Shown piece by piece: positions 1-6,814 of a stretch of DNA of 64,000 bases (the stretch's first letter is position 1; the number at the start of each line of letters is the position of its first letter). The notes under the pieces are model-generated. The model was not told the origin of the DNA, ran no database searches, and worked only from the letters and a program-made list of their open reading frames with translations. The position numbers were made by a program, and so were the translations under genes. Source of the DNA: Myxococcus fulvus (GTDB taxonomy: Bacteria; Myxococcota; Myxococcia; Myxococcales; Myxococcaceae); assembly GCF_900111765.1 (NCBI RefSeq), contig NZ_FOIB01000003.1, forward strand, positions 744,001 to 808,000. The letters are read 5' to 3'.

Positions 1-1349
1 AGCGCCTCGCGCGCATCGGCGTCATCATCCACCACGTAGTACAGGTCCGGCTCCAGCTCCGGGATGGCCAGGGGCACCGGCTCCAGCGACATCCGCAGCC
101 AGTTGCTCATCGTCTCGCGCAGGCCCGCCCAGCGCACGGCCCCCAGCAGGGCCAGCGGCGTGGGAGCGCTCAAGCCCAGCACCCCACCGCCATGGATGCC
201 CACCGAGGTGCGCCGCCCCTTCGCCGCGACGAATGCGGAGGGCGCCCGCTTGCCGGCGCGCCGCAACCAGCCCACCGCCCGGGCGCCCGCCGACGCGTCC
301 TCCATCAGCTCGCACAGGCCCTCGCGCACATACCGGCGCTCCAGGGCCCCCGCGTCCAATCCCCCGTCCAGCAGCGCCACCGCGGCCCGGCTGCACGAGG
401 CCAGCGTCTCCGAAAGCCCCACCTGCAGCGGATGGCCGAAGGCCGCCGGGCCCACCGCAATCTGTCCCGGAGCCACCAGCGTCCGCCCGGGCCCGTAGGG
501 AAGCCGCGTGGTCTCCAGCGCCGCCAACTCGAAGCCTTCCTCCAGCAGCCCATCCCGCGAGGCCATCATCAGCGCCTGGCACAAATCGGCTGGCGTCACC
601 GCGGGCCCGAAGGCCAGCGCATAGACGGAGTCCGCGCCCGGCAGGAGGAACAATCCATCCACCGTGGGAAGCGGCGCGACCCAGAGCCGCGCCACCGGCG
701 CGATTTCCAACCGCGACGACGCATGCCGCAGCCGCGCCTGCACCGCGGGCATCGTCGGCGCGGGCCGGAAGCCCGGGAAGAAGTTGTCGCCCATGAGAGG
801 ACCCGCGCCCCCCGCCAGGGCCACCGCGTGGAAGCGCTCGCCGCCTCCCTGCGCTCGGACCACCAGGGGGCCCGCACCTCGCACGGACGCCGGCGCATCG
901 GGGGCCGCGGGCTGCCGCTCCACCCGGTCCACGTGCCGCTCGAGGAAGCGCGCGCCCTGGGCGCTGGCTGCCGTGGCCAGCACGTCCCGCACCTGGGCCA
1001 GCCCGCCTTGTCCTTGAGGCCAGCCGTCCACCACCCACAGGCCACCGGGAGAGGAGGGGAGCAGCTCGCGCCGCCCCTCGGAGATGATCTCCACGCCGCG
1101 CAGCTCGTGGGCGCGCCACTCGGTGGGGATGCGACAGCCCAGCGCGGCCAGCCGCGAGCGACACTCCGGCGTCAGCACGGCGGGCGGCGCGGTGCGCTCC
1201 GACAGGCCACCCGAGTAGACGCGCACATCGAGCGTCAGCCCCCGCGCCCTGCCATTGAAGAGCAGCGAGGCCGCCAGCCCCGCACCCGCGATACCGCCTC
1301 CGACGACCGCCACCCTCGAACCGCTCGTCAGCCTGTTGCCCAGAATCAT
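1..1349 (-). CDS. FAD-dependent oxidoreductase (partial, 3' end beyond window)
   Basis: The frame is open from an ATG at 1349 down to the left edge, giving about 449 visible residues with the C-terminus missing. Near the N-terminus is a Rossmann dinucleotide-binding loop, GGGIAGAG (residues about 17-24), typical of FAD-binding flavoprotein oxidoreductases and monooxygenases. Farther in, an ALAGGAGPL-like stretch fits a second substrate/FAD segment. A purine-rich AAGAGGG lies just upstream of the ATG and supports this start. The next gene upstream on the same strand ends 47 bp before it, so the two may be co-transcribed. The substrate cannot be told from sequence. The fold assignment is fairly secure and the precise reaction is unknown. 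Confidence 0.7.
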   Translation of the reverse strand, partial: MILGNRLTSGSRVAVVGGGIAGAGLAASLLFNGRARGLTLDVRVYSGGLSERTAPPAVLTPECRSRLAALGCRIPTEWRAHELRGVEIISEGRRELLPSSPGGLWVVDGWPQGQGGLAQVRDVLATAASAQGARFLERHVDRVERQPAAPDAPASVRGAGPLVVRAQGGGERFHAVALAGGAGPLMGDNFFPGFRPAPTMPAVQARLRHASSRLEIAPVARLWVAPLPTVDGLFLLPGADSVYALAFGPAVTPADLCQALMMASRDGLLEEGFELAALETTRLPYGPGRTLVAPGQIAVGPAAFGHPLQVGLSETLASCSRAAVALLDGGLDAGALERRYVREGLCELMEDASAGARAVGWLRRAGKRAPSAFVAAKGRRTSVGIHGGGVLGLSAPTPLALLGAVRWAGLRETMSNWLRMSLEPVPLAIPELEPDLYYVVDDDADAREA

Positions 1350-1396
1350 CCGCGCCCTCTTGCTTCCCGCCGTCGCCTGCTGCGTCGTGCCCGCGC

Positions 1397-2353
1397 TCAG
1401 TGCCGTTGCACGGAAGGCGCCATGGCCGGACGGCCGAACACCACCACCCGGTCGCGCCCCTCGCGCTTGGCCTCATAGAGGGCCGCGTCGGCGGCCTTCA
1501 TCAGCCCTTCCGTATCGTCCCGGGGTGTCTCCAATGTGTGGTCCGCGATGCCCACGCTCACGCTCAACCCGAAGGAGGCGGGGCGGCCGTCGCTCTTCTG
1601 CACGCCCACGGAGCGCAGGCCGGAGCGGATGCGCTCGGCGAACACCGCCGCCTCCAACGCCGTCTGGTGGGGCAGCAGCGCCACGAACTCGTCACCGCCG
1701 AAGCGCGCCGCGAAGTCCGACTCGCGCAGGTTGCCCTTGAGCTGGTTGGCCAGCGCGAGGATGGCCCGGTTGCCCACGTCGTGGCCCATGCCGTCGTTGA
1801 TGGCCTTCAAGTGGTCCAGGTCGATGATCACCACGCTCAGCGGGTAGCCGTAACGCTGGGCGCGCCGCAGCTCCTCCTCCAACCGGATGGTGAGCGCCCG
1901 GAAGTTCGCCAGCCCCGTGAGGGCGTCCGTCTGGGCGAGGATCTGCAGCCGCCGCTGCTGTTCACTCTGCCGCAGCGCCCGGTCGATCCGTGCCATGAGC
2001 TCCCTCGCGCTCGCCGGCTTGTGGATGAAGTCCACGGCGCCCATCTCCAGGCAGCGCTCCAGGGTGGCCTCGTCCGCGTCCCCGGTCAGGAAGATGACCG
2101 GCGTGGACTCCGTCCGGGAGTCCTCCTGCAGCGCCTCCAGTACCGCCAGCCCATCCCCGCTGGGCAGGAACCTGTCCAGCAGCACCAGGTCCGGCCGGTG
2201 TTCCCTCGCCAGCTCCAACCCCACGCCCGCGTCCGCCGCCCCCAGCACGTCGAAACGCGAGGCGAGCAAATCAGACAGGCTCTCCAGCACGCTCGCGTCG
2301 TCCTCGATGACCAGGAGGAGGGACCGCTCGGAGGTGCGCCCTCGCCGTTGCAT
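1397..2353 (-). CDS. Response regulator with GGDEF diguanylate cyclase output
   Basis: This 318-residue protein has a receiver domain (about residues 12-125) followed by a GGDEF domain (about 140-310). The receiver keeps the acidic pocket (EDD at 17-19), phospho-acceptor D60, T90 and K112. The cyclase keeps DALTGLAN at its start and an intact GGDEF at 219-223. An RESD allosteric site (210-213) lies five residues upstream, the spacing expected for a c-di-GMP product-inhibition site. It should therefore make c-di-GMP from two GTP under phosphorelay control and be feedback-inhibited. The open frame extends 51 codons upstream, but the ATG at 2353 has GGAGA at good spacing and directly precedes the receiver. 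No partner kinase is adjacent. Confidence 0.9.
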   Translation of the reverse strand: MQRRGRTSERSLLLVIEDDASVLESLSDLLASRFDVLGAADAGVGLELAREHRPDLVLLDRFLPSGDGLAVLEALQEDSRTESTPVIFLTGDADEATLERCLEMGAVDFIHKPASARELMARIDRALRQSEQQRRLQILAQTDALTGLANFRALTIRLEEELRRAQRYGYPLSVVIIDLDHLKAINDGMGHDVGNRAILALANQLKGNLRESDFAARFGGDEFVALLPHQTALEAAVFAERIRSGLRSVGVQKSDGRPASFGLSVSVGIADHTLETPRDDTEGLMKAADAALYEAKREGRDRVVVFGRPAMAPSVQRH

Positions 2354-2763
2354 GAACGTCTCCGCTTCGTTGCGCTCCTGATGATTGGCGGTCCAGAGGT
2401 CTCGGATGCCACGCCCCACCAGGTGCTCCCGCCGCCCCTGCGCCGCCCCAGGCGCATCCGCCGCCTCCCGGTCCTGCGAGCACCCACCGCCTCCCGCAAC
2501 CTTCACCCGAGACCTCCGGCCGCCAAGCCCATCGCCCTTGCCCGACGGGGAGTCACCCCCACCGACGCGCGTGGGCGTGGAGCAAGCTGCATGCCCTCGA
2601 GGAGGGCATCCGAGCGGACGTCATTTCAGGGGGTTGCACTCGCGCGCGGCGTCGCCCACGGGGAAAGGGCGGAAGTCGTTCCAGCGTGCGTCGTGGGGAA
2701 CCGGTAGGAATTCCCGGGCGGAGGAGGGCAGGGCGCCCTCCACTCCGGCCCGCTGACTGCGGA
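2354..2763. other. Intergenic region, no firm gene
   Basis: About 410 bp separate the GGDEF gene from the upstream minus-strand gene. It must hold the promoter of the GGDEF gene, but I see no convincing -35/-10 pair. A short minus-strand frame ending at a TGA at 2621-2623 reads like coding sequence, and a perfect hairpin follows it; both are treated separately. Confidence 0.5.
2591..2609 (-). terminator. Perfect 8-bp hairpin, possible terminator
   Basis: ATGCCCTC and GAGGGCAT form a perfect 8-bp stem around a 3-base loop, about 155 bp downstream of the minus-strand TPR-like gene. There is no T run on either side, so it may instead be a protein-binding palindrome. Confidence 0.3.
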
Positions 2764-3513
2764 TCAACGTCGGGTAACGAACTGCATGCGCCGGCCGCCG
2801 CCACCGCCCATGGGGGGCATCATCGGCGGGGTCTCCAGGCCGAACTGCCACCACATGGGCTCGTACGGCTTCATCTTCAGGCGCTTGTCGTTCTGGAGCT
2901 GGCCGAGGCTGGCCTTGAGCTTCTCGTCCTTGGGGTTCTCCTCCACCCCGCGGCCGAGGACCCGGAGGGCCTCGTCCTTCTCCTTCTTCTGCAGGAGGCA
3001 CCAGGCGTACACCGCCCAGACGATGGCCTCCTTCTTCCCGCTCTTGGCCGCGGCCTCGAAGGCGGCCTTCATCGCCGGGGTGTCATTGCGCTGGAAGTAC
3101 AGGGCGCCCTCCATGGCCTTGGCCATGTAGTTGCGCGAGCTGCCCTTCTTGAAGTGGACCAGCGCGCCGTCCAGGTCCTTCACCATGTACTTCAACATTC
3201 CAATCTGCGCGTGAATCTCCGGCCCCACCATGAACTGCCACTTGTCGTAGACGAGGCCCTTCTCCAGCGTCTTCACCGCGCGCTCCACCCGACCCTCGGC
3301 GTCCTTCTTGCTCGTGGGCTGGGACTGGAGGTCCGACTGCACCGTCGTCATGAGCGCCTGGATCTGCCCGGCGACCCGGCGGCCCAGGAAGAAGAAGGTG
3401 ATGACGGCCGCGATGAGGCCCGGGACGAGCCCGGCCCAGATGGAGAAGTTGGCGAGCTTCACCAGCAGCGCGACCACGATTCCCACTGCCAGCGAGATAA
3501 GAAGGTTGTACAT
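2764..3513 (-). CDS. Membrane-anchored tetratricopeptide-like protein
   Basis: The product is 249 residues. Two hydrophobic helices occupy about residues 3-48 (LLISLAVGIVVALL and a second helix ending FFFLGRR), so the N-terminus is in the inner membrane. The remainder is helical and TPR-like, with repeated A-x-x-x-A patterns and a basic, acidic-mixed surface. The C-terminus is Met/Pro/Gly-rich and ends in a basic tail. The longer frame starts 21 codons earlier, but the ATG at 3513 is preceded by GAGGG at about 7 bases and begins exactly at the first membrane helix. TPR-like repeats usually mediate protein-protein contacts; no specific partner is indicated. It is followed by a non-coding gap and then the GGDEF gene. 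Confidence 0.75.
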   Translation of the reverse strand: MYNLLISLAVGIVVALLVKLANFSIWAGLVPGLIAAVITFFFLGRRVAGQIQALMTTVQSDLQSQPTSKKDAEGRVERAVKTLEKGLVYDKWQFMVGPEIHAQIGMLKYMVKDLDGALVHFKKGSSRNYMAKAMEGALYFQRNDTPAMKAAFEAAAKSGKKEAIVWAVYAWCLLQKKEKDEALRVLGRGVEENPKDEKLKASLGQLQNDKRLKMKPYEPMWWQFGLETPPMMPPMGGGGGRRMQFVTRR

Positions 3514-3579
3514 GCGGGGGCCCTCATAGCGATGTACGTGCAGCACCGCAATCTTCGGATGCATCCGCGCGGCCATCGC

Positions 3580-3607
3580 GGTATACGTCTGGCCGCTTCA
3601 CCAACAA
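3580..3607 (-). promoter_or_regulatory. Candidate promoter of the TPR-like gene
   Basis: On the minus strand TTGTTG (3607-3602) and TATACC (3585-3580) are separated by 16 bp, about 65 bp upstream of the start codon. The match to sigma-70 boxes is partial. Confidence 0.35.
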
Positions 3608-3609
3608 AC

Positions 3610-3695
3610 GGCCCTCTGTCGAAATTGGTAGACGAGGCGGACTCAAAATCCGCTGCGGCTGACCCCGCGTCCCGGTTCGAGTCCGGGGAGGGCCA
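3610..3695 (+). tRNA. tRNA-Leu (anticodon CAA)
   Basis: An 86-nt class II tRNA. The acceptor stem GGCCCTC pairs with GAGGGCC, with discriminator A at 3695. The D-arm contains AATTGGTAGA, and the anticodon stem GCGGA/TCCGC encloses loop CTCAAAA, giving anticodon CAA. A long variable arm (TGCGGCTGACCCCGCG region) and a T-arm with GGTTCGAGTCC follow. CAA decodes UUG leucine codons, rare in such GC-rich genomes. The 3' CCA is not encoded. Confidence 0.95.
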
Positions 3696-3710
3696 CTTCC
3701 CACGAGGGGT

Positions 3711-3737
3711 GGGCTGCCAGCATCCGCTGGGCGGCCC
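3711..3737 (+). terminator. Hairpin downstream of tRNA-Leu
   Basis: GGGCTGCC-AGC and GCT-GGGCGGCCC pair around loop ATCC with one bulged G. It lies 15 bp past the tRNA. No U tract follows, so termination is only plausible. Confidence 0.35.
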
Positions 3738-3794
3738 CCCTGCCCGGGAGTATGGCGGACGAGCTCCCGTCAGGGGCGTTGGAGATACCCCGAG

Positions 3795-4466
3795 ATGAAG
3801 GTTCTGCTGGTCGAGGACGACGCGAGCCTCCGGGAAGGAATGGGCGAGTTGATCGCCGACCTGGCGGAGGTCCGCTCGGTGGGCGACGTGTCCCAGGCGC
3901 TGGAGGTCCTCTCCCAGGAGCGCTTCGAATTGGTGCTCACGGACCTGCGCATCGGCGGCGGCGAGGCGGGCGGTCGGGCCGTGCTGGAGGCCGCCCGGAA
4001 GGGGCGCCAGGCGGTGGCCATCGTCAGCGCGGCGTCCCCAGAGGAAGTGGCGCGGGCGCTGCGTCCTCATGTCCCCGACGGCATCCTGGTGAAGCCCTTC
4101 CAGATCGAGGACATCCTCGGGCTGGTGGAGCGCTTCCTCGCCGTGCACCGGGGCGTGGAGGCGGCCTCTCGGGGAACGACGGTTCCCTCGGAGGGAGACT
4201 GGGTGGAGTGCTCGCCCGGTGTGCACCTGGCGTCGCCGGGTGGCGGAGCGGGTGGCGCCATCTGGGTGCGGCTGGTGGCGGGCGGCCAGTGGACCTGGGC
4301 GGCGCGGCCGCGGGGACGCGAGGCGGCGCTGTTGCTCGAGGGCGAGCTGGACGTCGAGGGGACGCGCTTCGTGGCCCCCGCGTCATTCTTCGTGGGCGCG
4401 GAGGACTCTCCCGAGGTGCGGACCGCCACCGGGTGCCTGGTCATCACGCTCGGCCTGGACGGTTGA
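3795..4466 (+). CDS. Response regulator: receiver plus cupin-like C-terminal domain
   Basis: This 223-residue protein has an N-terminal receiver (about 1-118) with acidic residues E7/D8/D9, phospho-acceptor D50 and conserved K100. From about residue 130 onward there is no helix-turn-helix or enzyme output. Instead there is a beta-rich segment with CSPGVHLASPGGGAGGAIWVRLV, then W-T-W and LLLEGELDVEGTRF, resembling the small cupin/ChrR-type barrel. Such barrels bind metals or small ligands; here the usual His ligands are largely absent, so binding is uncertain. The ATG is preceded by GGAG about 10 bases upstream. It lies directly after tRNA-Leu and just before the rRNA methylase gene. A receiver joined to a cupin-like fold is unusual, and its partner kinase is not in the window. 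Confidence 0.75.
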   Translation: MKVLLVEDDASLREGMGELIADLAEVRSVGDVSQALEVLSQERFELVLTDLRIGGGEAGGRAVLEAARKGRQAVAIVSAASPEEVARALRPHVPDGILVKPFQIEDILGLVERFLAVHRGVEAASRGTTVPSEGDWVECSPGVHLASPGGGAGGAIWVRLVAGGQWTWAARPRGREAALLLEGELDVEGTRFVAPASFFVGAEDSPEVRTATGCLVITLGLDG

Positions 4467-4484
4467 AAGGGCAGGTTGGCATCC

Positions 4485-5861
4485 GTGGACACTGTCTGGC
4501 CTACACAGCCGCTGGATGCGGCGCGGCTTGGTCGTCCCTCGCGGCGGGGAGCGACGGCGGCGCTCGAGGCGCACATCGCGGTGTTGCGGGGCGAACCCTT
4601 GAAGGCCGCGCTGGCCAATGCGCTGCGCGACGCGGACGGGCTCGGAGGACAGGAGCGCCGGTTCGCCGCGCTCGTGGTGCGCGAGCTGTCCCGGCATCAG
4701 CGCCTGCTGGACCTGGCGGCGAAGCTGTTGGGTCACCCTCCGGGGAAGCTGGTGCTCACGGAGGACCAGGCGCTGGTGCGGTATGCGCTCTGGCGGCGCA
4801 TCTTCTGTGGTGAGGGCTGGACGCGCATCGGTCCGGAGGTCCGGCTCCCCGGGCCGGTGAGGCCGCGCACCCTCAAGGACGAGGTGCTCCAGAAGGTGGT
4901 GGAGTCCCCGCTGCCGGAGGCGCCGCTGCCGGACACCCACGCGGAGCGGCTGGCGGTGCGCTACTCGTTCCCCAACTGGCTGGTGCAGAAGCTGGCGCAG
5001 GCCTATCCGGAGTCGGTGCTGGAGGGGCTGTTGTCCTCGCTCGACGAGGAGCCCGGACTGCACTTCCGGGTGCGGCCGCCAGGGACTCGCGACGCGGTGC
5101 TGGCCGCGCTCCAGGAAGAGGGCGTCGCCGCGGAGGCGGTGCTGGCGGCTCCGGACGCGGTGCGGGTGGTGGACGCGAGCCACCGCATCTTCGAGACCCG
5201 GGTGATGAAGACCGGGCGGCTTCAAGTCCAGGACGTGGGCAGCCAGCTCATCTCGGAGGTGTGTCGTCCGGTGGGGGGCTCACTGCAGGGGCTCACCGTG
5301 GCGGATGTCTGCGCGGGCGCGGGCGGCAAGACGCTGGCGCTGGCGGACTTCGTCGGTCCCACGGGGAAGGTGCTCGCGGGAGATCGCTCCCGTCGCCGGC
5401 TGGCCGAGGCCCGGGAGCGCGTGCGCCACTTCTCCTTGAGACAGGTGGCCTTCCCGCATCCGCTGCCCTTGTCGGAGGCGGACGTGCTCCTCATCGACGC
5501 GCCGTGCAGCGGGACGGGCTCGCTGGCGCGCGAGCCGGATCAGAAGTGGAAGCTGAACGCGGCGGAGATCGCCAAGTACCAGACCACCCAGTCGGAGCTG
5601 CTCGACGAGGTGAGTCGTCAGGCGAAGCACGGGGCGCTGGTGGTCTACGCCACGTGCTCGGTGCTGCCAGACGAGGACGAGGCCGTCGTCGAGGGCTTCC
5701 TCGCGAAGCACCCGGAGTTCACGCTGGAGCCGGTGGCGGACGTGCTCGGAGCGGAACGGGCGGCGCTCGCGGCCCAGGGGCCGTACCTCAAGGCGCTGCC
5801 TCCCCGAGTGCCCGGAGGCGGCTTCTTCGCGGCGAGGCTCCGGCGGACCGGGCAGGGTTGA
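4485..5861 (+). CDS. rsmB: 16S rRNA m5C methyltransferase, RsmB/NOP2-Sun family
   Basis: The product of about 458 residues has an N-terminal NusB-like RNA-binding half (about 1-150) and a C-terminal Rossmann methyltransferase. The SAM-binding motif is DVCAGAGGKTLAL, motif IV is DAPCSGTGS (Cys near the target base), and the catalytic motif VI is YATCSVLPDEDE. These are the two cysteines of the 5-methylcytosine rRNA enzymes, and the length matches RsmB (about 430). I chose the GTG at 4485 because GGCAGG sits 9 bases before it; an in-frame TTG at 4476 is the alternative. The gene starts 18 bp after the response regulator stop. It probably methylates 16S rRNA; the exact position (C967 type) is inferred from the family. 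Confidence 0.87.
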   Translation: MDTVWPTQPLDAARLGRPSRRGATAALEAHIAVLRGEPLKAALANALRDADGLGGQERRFAALVVRELSRHQRLLDLAAKLLGHPPGKLVLTEDQALVRYALWRRIFCGEGWTRIGPEVRLPGPVRPRTLKDEVLQKVVESPLPEAPLPDTHAERLAVRYSFPNWLVQKLAQAYPESVLEGLLSSLDEEPGLHFRVRPPGTRDAVLAALQEEGVAAEAVLAAPDAVRVVDASHRIFETRVMKTGRLQVQDVGSQLISEVCRPVGGSLQGLTVADVCAGAGGKTLALADFVGPTGKVLAGDRSRRRLAEARERVRHFSLRQVAFPHPLPLSEADVLLIDAPCSGTGSLAREPDQKWKLNAAEIAKYQTTQSELLDEVSRQAKHGALVVYATCSVLPDEDEAVVEGFLAKHPEFTLEPVADVLGAERAALAAQGPYLKALPPRVPGGGFFAARLRRTGQG

Positions 5862-5917
5862 CAGTCCACGAGGCCACACGCTACGCCAGCGTAGGTTCTT
5901 CAAGGGGTGTCACCGAC

Positions 5918-6319
5918 GTGCCGGCCGACCCGAAGCAGTCCGACGTGGTGAAGCAGATCAACGAGGCCTTCCAGGCGGCGCAGGCCCGACTGGCGCAGCT
6001 GCGCGAGGCGGTGGAGCGCAACTCGGACCTGGCCCGGGCGAACGCCAAGGCCACGGTGTTGAAGGACCAGAAGGAGCGCGCCTTCAAGGAGCTGGGCGAG
6101 GTCGTCTACCGGCAGATCCAGAAGGGCAGGCTGGAGCTTCCCGCGGGCTTCGCGTCCGCGCTCAAGGCCATCGAGGCCGCCGAGCAGGCAGCCGAGGCGC
6201 ACGCGCGCGAGCTGACGGACATCCTCCGGGAAGGGGAAGAAGTCGCTGAGCGGTTGAAGGTTGGAAAAAACGCACCGAAGCCGCAAACAGTTCTTGGCCC
6301 TGGGAACAAGAGGCGGTAG
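5918..6319 (+). CDS. Small coiled-coil protein, unknown function
   Basis: This 133-residue protein is almost entirely charged alpha-helix: heptad-like stretches such as AFQAAQARLAQLREAVERN and KAIEAAEQAAEAHARELTD suggest a coiled coil. There is no signal peptide, membrane segment or known motif. The GTG at 5918 has AAGGGG about 9 bases upstream; the open frame runs farther upstream but overlaps the rRNA methylase in another frame. It starts 56 bp after the methylase and ends 55 bp before tRNA-Ala. I do not recognise the family. An oligomeric scaffold or nucleoid-associated role is possible but unsupported. Confidence 0.65.
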   Translation: MPADPKQSDVVKQINEAFQAAQARLAQLREAVERNSDLARANAKATVLKDQKERAFKELGEVVYRQIQKGRLELPAGFASALKAIEAAEQAAEAHARELTDILREGEEVAERLKVGKNAPKPQTVLGPGNKRR

Positions 6320-6374
6320 AAGGCACCCACTTTCGACGTCGGGCCGCTCCCCAAGGCGGCCGGTAGCAAAAGAC

Positions 6375-6447
<73 letters not shown>

Positions 6448-6460
6448 CTCTGAAGTAGGA

Positions 6461-6497
6461 AGGCCCGCCTGGGAAACCCGGCGGGCCTTTTTCTTTT
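6461..6497 (+). terminator. Strong intrinsic terminator after tRNA-Ala
   Basis: AGGCCCGCC(T)GGG and CCC(G)GGCGGGCCT form a 12-13 bp stem, with one T-G wobble and an AAA loop. A TTTTTCTTTT tract follows immediately. This is the clearest Rho-independent terminator in the window. Confidence 0.9.
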
Positions 6498-6814
6498 CCG
6501 GCGGGTGTCGCGAGGAACGTCGACGGTCTGGTCGCGCTGGCGGCTCGTGGCGCGGATCCGCGAGCCCTTCGTGTTCGAGGACCCGGACATCGCCGGGCCG
6601 CTCGCGTGGGGCCAGTCCGCGGGTCCCGACGAAATCACCGCTGCGTTTTGCTTCATCACGCATCTGTCCGTGCGACGGCGTGGTGCGGGACAGGGATGCG
6701 CGTGACGGACGACTCTCGACAGCGAACGAAGTTGGTCAATGACTGGGCGTCGGCGAACGAAGATGCTGCGCCGTCGTTGGGTTCTCGGATATGGGGCCCG
6801 CACGAGGCCGAGTG
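6498..6814. other. Intergenic region upstream of the TolC-like gene
   Basis: Some 317 bp carry no supportable gene. The only structure I see is a direct repeat of GCGAACGAAG at 6722-6731 and 6753-6762, 31 bp apart (three helical turns), which could be an operator pair for the downstream gene. Confidence 0.45.

Noticed and set aside
25-1476. A 483-codon minus-strand frame at the left edge
   Set aside because: The neighbouring frame starting at 1349 carries the GGGIAGAG nucleotide-binding loop; this one is Gly/Ala/Arg-rich shadow.
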